Source: Paraphysomonas bandaiensis (Eukaryota > Chrysophyceae). Taken from it: a stretch of 64,000 nt of DNA. Every line of letters begins with the position of its first letter. Positions within the stretch are counted from its first letter, which is position 1. Of the stretch, positions 1-12,280 are shown piece by piece. Made by a program: the position numbers and the translations under genes. The notes under the pieces are model-generated. The model did no database searches. It was given only the letters and a program-made list of their open reading frames with translations, and was not told the origin of the DNA. Location: assembly GCA_965644295.1 (NCBI GenBank), contig CBFFRP010000059.1, positions 81,147 to 145,146 of the forward strand, written 5' to 3'.

Positions 1-1
1 C

Positions 2-1167
2 AATGGTCCATATATTGTTATTATTGGAGGAACAGACGTGAATTGCTGTCTGAATAATAGTGACCAACGCGAACGTATCACAGAAGTTGTGATGAAGGCA
101 TCAAAAGTAGTTTCTTTTAATGATACCTTGAAATCACTTCTACTAGACGCTGTCCCGCAGCTTAATGCTAAAAAGGTTGAAGTGATTCCTCAAGCGTCTG
201 ATGTGCCACTATCTCTTAGAAGTGGGCCAATATGTAACCAGAAACTCTTTCGGGCGCGGCTAGGATACGCACCAACAGACTTCGTAATTGTTCTACCTGC
301 AGGACTGCGCTCTGTCAAGGCCCCACATTTCTTAGTTGAAGAAGTTCATAAACGCTACTGCCACGGTGATAGGTCATTGCATCTGCTGCTCATTGGCCCA
401 GTATTGGAGCCTGCGTACCTCGAGCAGCACAACTTATTCTGCCAGTGCATGACGAATTCTAGGCACGAGGTATATATCCATACACTGCGCCTATTATTAA
501 AATACCTAATAACCATTTTCTAGTGTATGCAAATTGGTCAAGGGCCTGAGTGCAAGAAATCGGCTATCGTTCATAATATATCATCAACTCCTCCTCAGGG
601 GCCGCCTGAATCCTCACTCTGGTAAATTCACATCTGTTAAGCATTTCTGCTCTGCCTTCCATGTATGATGGTGTTGTATATGGAAAACGTGTACACTGAC
701 TACGTTTGACCGCTGTACTGTCTTGTTAGTGTCTACAGTGGTGTGTCCTATCATCCTCCTCTAGATAGACACGATTTCTTTCAGCTTATGTTGGAGATGG
801 ATGTCGTTGTCAACACATCGGAAAGTGAGGGCATGTGCGGCGCATTGTTGGAAGCTATGGAATTGGGAATACCAGTAGTTGCAAGGTAGTACTGCTGAGA
901 GAACTATTGTTATCTAACACTATCCAATCTAGGAATAACACTGGTAATTCTAGTATTGTGGTACATGGGCACAATGGCTGGCTGTTTTCCTCTCCAGAAG
1001 AATGCATCGATAGGTGTGTATACATTCGCAGTGCGGAAGGGAAGTGTATTGCAGAGAGTGTGATCCAAAACGCACAGCAACACGTTGACAGAACACACTC
1101 AAAGTCCAAAGAACAGGAATCATACGTATCACTCATCGCTAGAATTTCATGCGAGACAGTTTGCTAA
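2..1167 (+). CDS. GLT1D1: Glycosyltransferase 1 domain-containing protein, GLT1D1-like (5' partial)
   Basis: Four exons can be joined in frame: 2-469, 524-621, 739-885 and 933-1167, giving 315 residues; the N-terminus lies outside the window. All introns are GT-AG (54, 117 and 47 nt) and the last has a CTAAC branch-like site. The opening IIGGTDVN segment, the GLRSVKAPHFL and LLLIGP segments, and the C-terminal NTSESEGM...LLEAMELGIPVVAR block match GT-B family 4 transferases and specifically the GLT1D1 group. The EGM...E block carries the Glu residues that bind the nucleotide-sugar phosphate/ribose in this fold. The family's acceptor is not established. It converges on SKI3 with about 740 bp between the two stop codons. 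Identification is from recall of the family; exon joins were checked only by reading frame. Confidence 0.85.
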
Positions 1168-1905
1168 ACAATAATACGGGCTTGCTGGCGTTAAAGGGGT
1201 GGCAAAGTATTTGGGAACCACTACAGAGTTCTGATATGTTTTGATGTTGTGTTGATGTATTTGATATTTCCTAAATTTGCTATATTATATTGCTGTCGTC
1301 GCTACGTATATCACAATGAAATACTTGACGGCATGTCGAATATATATAGCGTATATTTTGATTCACTCTAAATATTAACGTTGTCGACTACGAAAGCTTT
1401 ACTTTTTTTGCTTAGCTAAAACTGGTTTAATTTAACATATACTGTTGAGAAGAAAATACTTTTTAGAAGTATAATATGCTACACTCATCAGCGGCGATGA
1501 TATACATTATATTGCACAACAATATTATAACTATGAAATTATATTATCCACTTGTTAATCCATCCGGTTCTGTGGTGATAGGCAAAATTACATTTTCCTA
1601 CACCCGTTTTAAAGTTTTGGTAATATTCGTGATCAGTGTTCCCACTCTTGTTGCGGAGGTGGTAGAACAGAGAACAGAGATTATGAGTAATTTAGGTGCT
1701 CTCTATACTAAAGCACTTGTTTCTCCGAAAGAAATATAGTGAATATTGATAAAAGGTGTGTGCAGCACTATCTCGAGTTCTAAGTGCAGGTGACTGTTTC
1801 AACCGTAAATTTGAAATGTAAATAACGCGACCAAGTAAATGGCTAATAGCTGAAGGCGACATGATCTATAACTTTATATTAGCAATTATAGCTATATTCA
1901 GATCA
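1168..1905. other. Convergent intergenic region
   Basis: AT-rich sequence between the 3' ends of the GLT1D1-like gene and SKI3. It holds an 87-codon open frame (1476-1739, +) with no recognisable domain and poor coding character; I do not call it a gene. It probably contains the 3' UTRs and polyadenylation signals of both neighbours. Confidence 0.5.
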
Positions 1906-4900
1906 CTATGTTACTACTGTTGTAAATAAAGGCAATTCGATCATCGGCCAAGTTGCCTTGGCCTGTTCTATATCAGAAGCCGCCTTCTTCGCCTTCCCTT
2001 GGCAAATCCACACTGCGGCCCTCACACCCAACGCGGCAGCGTGAACAGACGCCCCATGGTTGGATTCACTAATTGAGAGTACAATCGCTTTGGCTCTATT
2101 TGCGTCATCTATATCTCTGCTGTGTTGGTAGCGGCGAAGGTATGCAATCGAGGAAAGAACCAAACAACGTCCCTGCAATAAATGCGTCGACTCCGTGCTT
2201 CTATCTGTCATCGACCCGTAAAGCTCATGTGCAGTCATGAAATATTTCTCGGCAGAAGATGCGTCTCGGCTACAAGAATAGACCTGTCCAATCTCAATCG
2301 AAAGCATTGCAGTGTAGGCAGCGGAATTAGACTGTGCTATGCACGTCTCGTACGCTGAAATAGCCTTGGCGTAATCACACTCAGCAAAAAGCTTTCGCGC
2401 CGTGGATATATCTGGTGACCGGGTGGAAGAGTCGGATATGAGACTACGGAGTTGATCACGTGAGCTGGTGAGAAATGACACATATGACGAATGCTTTGCT
2501 TCAACGAAATCAATTATGGTTGAGCACAAACTCAAGTAACTGTCGTCACTAAAGCATCCACAAGTCGGTGCAGGGAGTTCTATTTCATGCCTTTCCTCTG
2601 GCGTAGAACATACAGCCTGTTCGTACTCAGGAGAGTATTTGTTTCCCAAGACTGCATCAGAGTACATTTGACCAGCCAAAGCAGACCAAACAGCAGCGTT
2701 TGATGGGTCGTAGAATGCAGCTTTCAGGAGATATCTTTTGGTCGTCTCATCAGACCGCACTCCATTACGAGATTTAGACACGGTTCGTAGGCATACTGCG
2801 TCACAGTATCCGGGCACCACAGTGTCCATTTTGCGCAGAGAAATCTCTTTACATAGACATTCAGTACTCAAATTTCGGGAATTGTGGTTGCACAATAGCG
2901 GGCACTCAGAACTGAAATCCTCCATATCAACTGATGAAACCAACAGTTTTGACGTTAGAGACAGTGCGTCGCAAGAGCACGATTCTAGCATATCTTCATC
3001 GATACTCGCCAGTAACAACAATATTTCAACGTTATTGCCATGAGTTGACATAAAATACTTCAACACAATAGAGGCGTCTTCTTTGCGATTGTGTTTCACA
3101 AGTGCTTTGCTAACAGTAACCACAGCATTCGCTGACCGAGATAAAGCATCAATGAGTAGTTTCAATGTAGGCGATGCATCCTCATTCACTTGAACAGACT
3201 CACACACCATACCACCAACTCGAAGCAGTAACTCCGAAAAGTAGCACTTATTTTTCTCAGTGACCAACGTTTCAAAACGCGCTGCCAAGTCAATATGCTC
3301 CAGCAGACCCATGACGTCACTGTCACTCAAACAAATTTCCACTGCTTGCCAAATTTTCTGGGCACTTTCAATAAAATCACGATTCATACAACACTGGATT
3401 GGTGTCGAAATCTGATTCCTTTCTCTGCTCACATTGTCAGTTGCACCGAGCACACGCTTGCGAAGGCTGGATGTCTCCAGTGAATGGGCATCAGTGGCGT
3501 CTGTAAAAGACTCGTCGCTCAGCGATGCACGTCTCATACCGTGACACATGTCAATCCCACTTAATATATGCTTCGCTATTGTGTCTACTGAAGTTTCTGC
3601 GTATGCCTTCTCTTCATCGGATATACGCAACCGCGACGCATCCATATTTACCAAGATGACATCAAGAGCATCCACCCCTTTCTTGTACGCTGACAAGGCC
3701 ATATCCCATGCACCACGAAACGTGTACGACCATCCAAGGAGTGCCCACGCCACGGGATGCAAGGGTCGTGTTTCTAAAAAAGACCGCAATGGTCTCTCCA
3801 CAGCAAAACGAACTTCAACAGCTGTCACACAGTTAAGATGGACAGTAGAAAACGTATCCTGGATTTTATTATCAGGAGTTAAGATACCTTTTAGCCGCAT
3901 CCAAGATATTGCAATGCCCAGAAGGGCATCAGGTGGCTTAGCAACCTCAAGCGCAGCTGAGTAGGCGTCATATTGTTGAATTTTCGCCAACATCAGTTCC
4001 TTCTCATCTGATGGAGGTGTACTGGCAGTTTCCTTCTCTATAAGAGCACCAAGCGTCATCCAATGCAAAGGATTCGACTCCATCAGCTGCACTGCGCTCA
4101 TACATTGGCGTGCCTCCTTGTAAAGGCCATGCTGTACCAGCAGAAGACCCGCATTGGCATATGCCGCTGGGTTTGCCTCCAACTCCGCCGCGCACACGAA
4201 GCACATTTCGCGAAGGGCGTCGTGCTGGCGCATACATAGTCCGATACCATTCCAACAACCACTGTGATCAGGAAACTCTCCAGCCTCAAGCCCAGAAATA
4301 AATGCCGTCATGGCCCTCTGAAACGTCCCTAGTGGTGTTGTGGTTGTATCTATTCGTGCGGACTCTAGAAGGCGTTGGGAACTACATATGCCCGATCCTT
4401 GTCCCATAGCGGTGATTTCCATCAGGGCTTGCAAATACAACGCGTATCCCAAGTCATACCACGCCGCGACAACATCCTCAGTCACTGGAATGTAAACGTC
4501 ACTCTCAGTTTGCTCTGAAGGTGTCTGAGCACCAGCCGCAATGCGAGACAGCACGGACTGATACGCAACTTCTCCTTTCTTCAGCATATCCAGGATGTCC
4601 TCATACATAGAACAGGTAATATTGTTGGAATTATTGTCGCAGCTATCTTTCATATCAAACGGGCTCAGATATCTACCAAAACAGCAAAGGTCTCCTTTCA
4701 ATTTCATAATGCATGGCGGTACGGAGTCGGCGTTGCCCTCATAACAACGAACAAACTTCTCAATAGCCCTTAATCCTTCCATAACGCTACGCGCTGCTCC
4801 TCTAGTCCACCCATAGGTCTGCCTATCGTACGCCATGGCAAGGCAAACTTCAGCAATCCCTTGCAGAGCAACCGGATCAGTATCTCCAGCGGCGGTTGAA

Positions 4901-7900
4901 GCTGATTCAAAGTGTTCCAAGGCCTGTGGCAGCATGCATAACCGCCGCTCGACTTCGGCCATTGGGCACAGCACCGGTACCGTGCTACCTCCTTGAGAAG
5001 TGGCTACATCGCATGCGCGTTGAAAGGATTTGAGCGCAGCCGTATTTTGGTCTAACCATGAGTAACTCTCGCCCAGGCCAAACCAACAACAGGAATTGTT
5101 CGCATCCAATTCAAGTGCTTTCTGGAAAGTATCAATTGCACTCTCATATTCCTCCAGTATCATGTGTAGCTGGCCAGCGAGAACATAACTCCAGCTGCAA
5201 TGAGATGCGGTCAAAGTGTTTACTTGGTTCCACAATTTTGTTGCTTGGATTACATCACCTGTCTCAATATATAGTTGAGACAGAGAAACGCCCGCTTCGC
5301 TGTCCATCGGGTTATACGCCAAAGCTTTCAAATAGCACTTGACTGCTCTATTGATATCTTTCACCTGTGTGTGATAATAATGTCCTATAAAGCTATACAC
5401 GCTTCCAAAGTTTGGGCTGAGTTTAGCTGCAGCCAGAAGCATTGCGATACATTTACTCTTTTCACTGCGCATTGTTCCTCCCGCCAACCACATTGCGACG
5501 CCAATGCGATATTTGATTTCCGCTTCGATTTCAATGTGGAATTCGTCAGTCGAAGACAAAGCTGCCGAAAGAGCGGATATGACAGATACAGCAGTGGATT
5601 CAGACACAGTTTTATTTTTCAATAGGTTTAGAGAAGAAAGGATATCGTCAACAGCAGGAGGACTATCTGTCGATGTTGTGGATTTTACAGCATGCATGAG
5701 AACACTCCATGCCCGTTCCGCCTGAAGCCAGCTGGACCTCACAGGAAGACTACGAGAAAGAAACGTATCGACGCACCTCTGAGCTTCAGAGTGGAGTCCG
5801 ATGTCAGACAATATTGACACATACACCCATTGCGAAACTGGGTGCAAAGGTCTGGCAATATACTCGGCACTGGCCACGTACATTTCCTCACGGTGCAAGA
5901 GCTGCTTCTTATACTTCCTAGCAATTGGGTCTACTGTGAGCTCTGCTGCAACTAGTGCTGAAGATTTGTCGGAAAGCTCTAGAAGTTCGATGGACATGCA
6001 TTCTACCACACACGCCTCGGCTTGATTCACGCACTCCAGGGATCGCACTCGAGAGAGCGGAACCAGTTCACGGATCACAGCACGTAGTGGATTTACAAAC
6101 TCGGGGGGGAAAATACGACGCAGTGCTGACACAGCGCTCATTGCATGCTGAGTAAGATACAGTGACTCTCCCACTGATAGTCCTCCCAGGGCCTCCCCTC
6201 GGAATCGTACCACACTGCCCACAGAGGCACATGCGAGTAAACAGAGCGTACGTGCCATCGTGCCTGTAGCATTGAGATACGTTGCACCCAGCTGAGCAGT
6301 ACTTGCTGATGAGGCATTTAGAGTTGACTCTCGAGCAGAAGTAGTCATTTCCATGTGTGTGCTGACAGCATGCTTCCAAGAAGCAGCGCACTGAGCACCA
6401 AAACTAGCGGTTTCTCTTAAATACCCACCCTCCATAGCATTCATTGCTTTACATGACATGAGGAGACACACCAGGATGTCAGCGGACATAGAAATATCGG
6501 GAAATTCAACAGGTATTTCTGTCGAAAAAGATGAATAGAGAGCGCACAGACGTAGGGCAGACTCTAAATGGTCAGATATATCGCAGAATTTTACATCCCC
6601 GAGGAGGAACCAGCACTCCACTAGGAAGGCTTGTGCGGTAAGCACTCCAGTACACACTTTCATCGCAGTTGCGGTAAGAGAAGAAAATTCTATGTCAACA
6701 AGGCAAGCAGTAAGGGGCTGGAATGATCGAACTAAGCAAGTAGCATGTTTGTAAACATCATATATATCCACACTTTTCGACTTGAAAATGACTTGGGATC
6801 GCGACTTTAGCATATGATCAACCAAAAGCTGAACTACATCAACAGTACTACTATCTTGTAGGCGTTCAAGCGGCAATTCTGCCAAGACCATGTCCAGGGA
6901 ATGCAACGCAATATCTACCAGCTGTGCGTTTTCCAGCACATCCCCATCCAGAAGGCAACTATCAGTTGGTAGTGACGACTTACTGCCGATAGATGCATAC
7001 TTTGTCCTCCTTGACGCCTCCCCGTATGAGTCTCGTAGACATCGCAAAATTGACAGCATGGCCATATTGTGACCAGTATACTTCAGCTTAAATTCATGCA
7101 GATGAGAGCATACAAATTCTGCCCCTTTAAGATAGTCACAACTCTTCTCATATGTAGATGCTATATTCTCTGCTAAAACTATAGAGCGATCCAAGTTTCC
7201 TTTCCTGACGGAACGATAACATTAAACTGCAGTCAATTCTACACTATTACAACTCACTCTTTCGTAAAATCTAATAAGTGTAGAAGAGCTTCTGAAAGTT
7301 TCTTCCAATTTCCAGTTTTCTCGTATATTTCACTTAAGCTCTGAACAGTATCAGCATTAGATAAATAACTCAAACTAAAAAATAAATAACATAACACCAT
7401 TATAACATAATAACATATAATAAAACACCATCATCATAATGATAATACATCACATACAAATACAAATCTTAATAATTACACATCACACAACACCATCACA
7501 ATGTAGTAACAATATTAAACAATGCGTAACAAACAATATGTAATATAACAATACATAACACATATAACAATATACATACACCATAACATATATAACATAA
7601 CCATATATAACATAACCCTAAATAACACATATATCAATATACATACAACACAACAATATATACCCATACATAGCATATCAAATAGTCTGATATACCTTCC
7701 ATATCTTTTGATGATATTGACCGGCTTTATCAGCAGCTAATGCATCAATGAATGATTTCTCAGATGCTTCCAATTTCTCTATTTGTATGGCACAATTCCC
7801 ATGTAACAGCAGCAGAGGCAGAGGCGGAGATGAGTCGCTAGTTAATGCCTTTGTACATATCTCATATGCCTGTATATAATCCTTATCTTGAAAAGCTTTT

Positions 7901-7932
7901 TGAGCTTCTTTAATGAGGGATACAGTTGACAT
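1906..7932 (-). CDS. SKI3: SKI3 / TTC37-like TPR scaffold of the Ski complex
   Basis: Three exons on the minus strand: 7932-7696, 7340-7258 and 7204-1906, giving 1872 residues. Both introns are GT-AG (355 nt and 53 nt). The ATG at 7932 starts a TPR-type N-terminus (MSTVSLIKEAQKAFQDKDY). Exon 2 adds the EIYEKTGNW helix typical of the SKI3 N-terminus. The large third exon carries many TPR-like helical pairs, including the diagnostic FIGHYYHTQVKDINRAVKCY and WFGLGESYSWLDQNTAALKS blocks. SKI3 is the cytoplasmic scaffold that joins the SKI2 helicase and SKI8 for 3'-5' mRNA decay by the exosome. The protein is longer than human TTC37 (about 1560) and yeast Ski3 (about 1430); the extra length is spread over the middle and C-terminal part. 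A 0.6-kb tetranucleotide array begins about 80 bp upstream of the ATG. Confidence 0.9.
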
Positions 7933-8012
7933 ATTGGTCTCTGATTGAGGTGTACAGAGAGAAGAATGAGATGCACCTCCAAGACATGCATTAACAACAC
8001 GTGAATACAAGC

Positions 8013-8649
8013 TGTATGTATGTATGTATGTATGTATGTATGTATGTATGTATGTATGTATGTATGTATGTATGTATGTATGTATGTATGTATGTATGTA
8101 TGTATGTATGTATGTATGTATGTATGCATGTATGTATGTATGTATGTATGTATGTATGTATGTATGTATGTATGTATGTATGCATGTATGTACGTATGTA
8201 TGTATGTATGTATGTATGTATGTACGTATGTATGTATGTATGTATGTATGTATGTATGTATGTATGTATGTATGTATGTATGTATGTATGCATGTATGTA
8301 TGTATGTATGTATGTATGTATGTATGTATGTATGTATGCATGTATGTACGTATGTATGTATGTATGTATGTATGTATGTACGTATGTATGTATGTATGTA
8401 TGTATGTATGTATGTATGTATGTATGTATGTATGTATGTATGTATGTATGTATGTATGCATGTATGTATGTATGTATGTATGTATGTATGTATGTATGTA
8501 TGTATGTAGGTATGTATGTATGTATGTATGTATGTATGTATGTATGTAGGTATGTATGTATGTATGTATGTATGTATGTATGTATGTATGTATGTAGGTA
8601 TGTATGTATGTATGTATGTATGTATGTAGGTATGTATGTATGTATGTAG
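8013..8649. repeat. (ATGT)n tetranucleotide microsatellite, about 160 units
   Basis: Almost uninterrupted GTAT/ATGT repeats over about 635 bp, with scattered single-base variant units (GCATGT, TACGTA, TAGGTA). TAGGTA variants cluster in the right-hand 150 bp, so the array has internal structure. It fills most of the space between SKI3 (minus, ATG 7932) and the SIR2-like gene (plus, ATG 8813). The long open frames in it encode only MYVC or HTYI repeats and are not genes. Confidence 0.97.
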
Positions 8650-8812
8650 GGATTCCTGGATGTATCTTTGAGCTTCTCTAGGACATTTTTTTGTTGTTGT
8701 ATCCAGTATTTTATACGTGGATAAGATGGTGTGATTTAGAGGCACACAGAACGGCATTGTTCATATTCCAAGTAAGCTGGTGTAAGCTGTGCGTGTTTCT
8801 TTACAAGTTAAA

Positions 8813-10057
8813 ATGGAGCCTTATCAAAGGACTGCACTTATTCAGGCTGTCTTAAACGCTGTTGATGGTTGTTATGATAATTCAGATAACGCTGTTCGCA
8901 ATCTTGTTCGTAGTGGTGTCAAACTCACCAGTGATGAGGTCAATGCTATTATGGCGTCGTTTTTGATGGAGAGAAGCGACTATCGATGCATCAAGGCTTA
9001 TGGCGAAGGACATGGCCATGAGTTTTTGAAACAATTTGGGGCAAAAGTGCCTCGCTGTTCATATAATCAACTACACAGCAACGGTTTGGGTTCCTACTTT
9101 CATAAGAATTTCATTGAAGGTAACGGACTGGTTTTAAATCAAACACTGTATGGGTTGTTTTGTGGGTTATTCCATTTGGGCGGCGTATGGACCACGACTG
9201 AAGCTGCTGTCGCTTACATTATGAATAAGCAAAATGAATATTTCTGCAAGCTGAAGGAACAAATCCGAAACCAACGTCTTGTGGTAATGACTGGTACTGG
9301 CGTTTCTCTTGGAATAGTTAACGATAACAAGCTTTCGTGGGAAGGACTGTTGAATGCAATTCGTACAATTCTGAACAGCCGTCGCTACAATATTATTCCT
9401 GATGATGAATGGGTTGGTAGACCCGAAGATAAGGCGCGGAAGTTGAACGATATTGTGAACACTAACTTTGCACATCTGGATTATCGTCAATTTGTGTCTG
9501 TCATTATGAGAGAGATTATTCCCCCTGATTGTAGTCCTCTTGCTTTGGCGATTTCCAACCTTAACCTACCCATTGCAACCACCAACTATGACCTCATTTT
9601 GGATCAGTGTTTGCACAGATTTGAGCAGAATTTATCGAATATCGCAATTCGGTTCTCTAGTCAACATCACCCTGAGTTTGTTTATCATGTTCACGGAGTT
9701 TGGTTTGACTCGAACAGTGTTGTGCTGAGCAATGATGATTATGAAAGAACTCAATATGAGTTTGAGTATGCAATCGGTAAGCTTTTCTTTGACTCTGCAG
9801 GAGCTAAACAGCACAGGTCATTGCTATTTGTTGGAAGCAAGTATGGCATGGTTGATGCGCACTTCAGTACACTTTACACTGACCCTCGTTTCGCCCATCT
9901 ATGTCACTTCGCTCTACTGAAAACCGAAGATGTCACACACCTGATGGATATTCCCGAGTTCTATGATGCCGTCCGCAACAACAGACTCATTCCTGTAATC
10001 TATGGTGACCGTTACGACTTACTGCCGTACTTTCTTCAAGAGTTAGTACGCCCCTGA
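8813..10057 (+). CDS. SIR2-like (SIR2_2 type) NAD-binding/NADase-family protein
   Basis: An uninterrupted 414-residue frame. The ATG at 8813 is preferred over an upstream GTG. The first ~145 residues are helical with no family I recognise. From about residue 155 there is a Rossmann-type SIR2 module: VVMTGTGVSLG (equivalent of GAGxS, ~157-167), ATTNYDLILDQ (~253-263), a YHVHGVW motif (~290-296) supplying the candidate catalytic His, and LLFVGSKYG near residue 340. This arrangement (TTNYD plus HG) is that of the SIR2_2/SIR2-like family, which includes NAD-hydrolysing effectors of bacterial antiviral systems, rather than classical zinc-binding sirtuin deacetylases; no CxxC zinc pair is present. 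The lack of introns, unlike most neighbours, and the flanking repeats are compatible with horizontal acquisition, but this is inference. Its activity is not shown by sequence. Confidence 0.75.
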   Translation: MEPYQRTALIQAVLNAVDGCYDNSDNAVRNLVRSGVKLTSDEVNAIMASFLMERSDYRCIKAYGEGHGHEFLKQFGAKVPRCSYNQLHSNGLGSYFHKNFIEGNGLVLNQTLYGLFCGLFHLGGVWTTTEAAVAYIMNKQNEYFCKLKEQIRNQRLVVMTGTGVSLGIVNDNKLSWEGLLNAIRTILNSRRYNIIPDDEWVGRPEDKARKLNDIVNTNFAHLDYRQFVSVIMREIIPPDCSPLALAISNLNLPIATTNYDLILDQCLHRFEQNLSNIAIRFSSQHHPEFVYHVHGVWFDSNSVVLSNDDYERTQYEFEYAIGKLFFDSAGAKQHRSLLFVGSKYGMVDAHFSTLYTDPRFAHLCHFALLKTEDVTHLMDIPEFYDAVRNNRLIPVIYGDRYDLLPYFLQELVRP

Positions 10058-10688
10058 AGCCACAATTAGGAACCCAAGACTTTTCTCCGGGGACTGTGAT
10101 AAGCTAGCTAGTGCGTTGCAGCAAGAGTTTGCCGTGCCGGATGATATATTTTGTGTACTTGTCTCGCCGGCTGTACTTCTACAATAAGCAGACTCCGTTC
10201 GCCTCAAGAACGATTTATATCACATTTTTATAATAAACATTTAATTAGACTCTACTATATGAGAAATTATCCTATCCATTTAATTTATACCCAACAATAT
10301 ATCTGCCCCATTCCGTGGGCGTACCCTAGTGAAGTGCTAGTGTTGACTAAGCTAAGCAACGTATAGATTGTTAATAAAATCTCAGCGTATTCTTTGTGTG
10401 TTAACGCAAAGGAAGCTCTAGCTAGATCTACACTATACTTGCATAGCCTATATGAGATTACGAGAAACCCCGCGCATTCTAGGGGAGGTAGGTGGGGGCG
10501 GCCAATGTCACTCTAGACCTATACTGGGTCATACTGGTTATAAGAAGCTCCGCGTAATCTTCGATAGGTAAACATGGTCCTACTAGAATCTGCACGAATT
10601 ACATATGTAAAAGTCATGCATAGTTATGAGAAATCCCGCGTAATCTCAGCTAATGTGAACACAGATGCAGAGGAAACAGAAATCTATG
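10058..10688. other. Intergenic, repeat-derived
   Basis: No gene is supported. It contains one copy of a dispersed ~205-bp repeat (10308-10512) and three copies of a short motif of the form GAGAAAYCCCGCG followed by ATTCT or AATCT (near 10458, 10540 and 10627). Confidence 0.6.
10308..10512. repeat. Dispersed ~205-bp repeat, copy 1
   Basis: Matches 12281-12486 over its whole length with substitutions and small indels. Shared blocks include GTACCCTAGTGAAGTGCTAG, CTAGCTAGATCTACACTATA, TTGCATAGCCTATATGAGAT and GGGGAGGTAGGTGGGGGC. A short fragment of its left end (CCCCATTCCG) recurs near 49042. Probably part of a transposable element; no coding part is visible. Confidence 0.85.
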
Positions 10689-10914
10689 ATGTATGTATGT
10701 ATGTATGTATGTATGTATGTATGTATGTATGTATGTATGTATGTATGTATGTATGTATGTATGTATGTATGTATGTATGTATGTATGTATGTATGTATGT
10801 ATGTATGTATGTATGTATGTATGTATGTATGCATGTATGTATGTATGTATGTATGTATGTATGTATGTATGTATGCATGTATGTGTGTATGTAGGTTGGT
10901 AGGTAGGTAGGTAC
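10689..10914. repeat. (ATGT)n tetranucleotide microsatellite
   Basis: About 225 bp of GTAT repeats, ending in a TAGG-rich tail, about 85 bp upstream of the ATG at 10999. Confidence 0.97.
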
Positions 10915-10998
10915 ATAGTGTGTATCTGGAGTCTATGTGTGAATGTTCCATGTAGAGTTGTGCTTCTGTCTCAGTGATATTCATATGAGTAGAGTATA

Positions 10999-11523
10999 AT
11001 GGGAAACACTCCTCTTTTCTCAGACACAAATGATCGTGAATACAAAACCGGTCGTCGTCTATTCGTAGGTATCTCTACTAACTCACGAGAGGCTACAGAG
11101 ATGGCTATAGAATACGCCCGTAAGGAATGTGTGAAGCCTCATGGTCCACATGCATCTGTGATGGAATACACTGATATGATACATACCATGATAGAGTATT
11201 TAACAAGAGTATATCCTGAATATCACATGACTCCATTGCAATATGCTTCATCCAAAGATTCTCAGATAGCAGCTACAGTGATCTCTGATACTATAAAGTC
11301 ACTACAAACAGCTTCTAGAAATATTAAAGAACAACCATCACAAGATATGGTGAAATCATTACGTAAAAGACAAATGTTATATGATTTTGAAAAACGAGGG
11401 CTCGAACCACCTCCAGAAAGAACGACAGAGAGAGAGAAAATCGCCCCCACAGTCACTAAGGATCGCGCCATTGAGGCGAAAGCCAGATTAATAGCATTCC
11501 GGGCTCAGAAAGATCAGTCATGA
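10999..11523 (+). CDS. Hypothetical protein, 174 aa, mostly helical
   Basis: A complete 174-codon frame starting MGNTPLFSDTND. The composition is ordinary, with helical stretches (for example EATEMAIEYARKE and a Lys/Arg/Glu-rich C-terminal third) and no membrane segment. I do not recognise the family. Real coding status is favoured by an amino-acid composition unlike the surrounding AT-rich repeats and by an ATG just downstream of a microsatellite, as with SKI3 and the MEKK gene. The G at position 2 is not followed by a good N-myristoylation context. No introns are needed. Confidence 0.6.
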   Translation: MGNTPLFSDTNDREYKTGRRLFVGISTNSREATEMAIEYARKECVKPHGPHASVMEYTDMIHTMIEYLTRVYPEYHMTPLQYASSKDSQIAATVISDTIKSLQTASRNIKEQPSQDMVKSLRKRQMLYDFEKRGLEPPPERTTEREKIAPTVTKDRAIEAKARLIAFRAQKDQS

Positions 11524-11887
11524 TGAAAGTGTATAAAATCTGTATTTTCGTATATTTTAGATTGATATGAATGTATATCCGTTATATTTGGTCGTGTACA
11601 GCACTATTCTGGAAAGCGCCTGAAGCTTCCAAAGGAGGTATAAAAGTATTTTCAACATCAAGCTATAATTTTATTATCTTTCGTGAAGACTAACTCGAAG
11701 TAAAAAGCAGAATAGTTGTGAATGTTTTATTATTAGCAATTGGTGTTTTATAATTAGCAACTGAAATATACCAAAGCATGCACTGGGAACACTAGTCCAA
11801 TTTGCGTTGAGCACCTAGCCAAGTATCATAGACGAATAAATTACGTTACATGCATCAAAGCTAACGTCAAACGGTACGACGACAAAT
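11524..11887. other. Intergenic, no feature seen
   Basis: AT-rich sequence following the hypothetical gene. No frame, RNA gene or repeat was recognised apart from the satellite fragment that begins at its right end. Confidence 0.5.
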
Positions 11888-12270
11888 AGGCCCGCATATA
11901 GTACATCAGTCTCCCTGAAATTGCTGTTAGACAGACACACACACAAATATCACGCATCAGGTACACATAAGATAAGGTTTATGCCACGTCGCATATAATT
12001 TTACAACACTATTGAGAGACTCAGGTCTTGAACGATAAACAATCCATATAAGCGTCAAGATTTCACCGTCAGCTATAAGATATGTCATATATTAAACTGA
12101 TAGAACCATCACAGTCTCTAATACACAAGTATACCATCATGATGTCAATGATACCTTGATAATATCCCGCAAATATAATATTCACCGCATGATGCCATAC
12201 GCTACCCGCGCGTTACGCGCCATTCATACAACCATTTAATCAACACATACCCCATTATAAGCAGACGTGT
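11888..12270. repeat. Solitary diverged copy of the ~555-bp satellite (partial)
   Basis: Collinear with about 380 bp of the satellite unit seen at 17435-29590: it runs from GCCCGCATATAGTACATCAG through GATAAGGTTTATGCCACGTC to ACACATACCCCATTATA. It has several substitutions the array units lack (for example a CCGCGCGTTACGCGCC box where array units read CCCCGCGTAACGCGCC), so it is an older or separately evolving copy. Confidence 0.9.
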
Positions 12271-12280
12271 TACTATCTCA

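Noticed and set aside
4004-4301. Antisense frames over SKI3, BRR2, copia and MEKK exons
   Set aside because: They are shadows of the real genes with no domain or codon support.
8001-8757. Long MYVC/HTYI repeat frames in the tetranucleotide arrays, also at 10574-11029 and 49847-50389
   Set aside because: A 4-bp repeat without stops is open in several frames on both strands. The frames are translations of microsatellite DNA, although one runs into SKI3 exon 1 by chance.
8813-10057. Classical sirtuin deacetylase
   Set aside because: No zinc-binding cysteine pairs and no GAGIS/HG arrangement of that class; TTNYD points to the SIR2_2 group.
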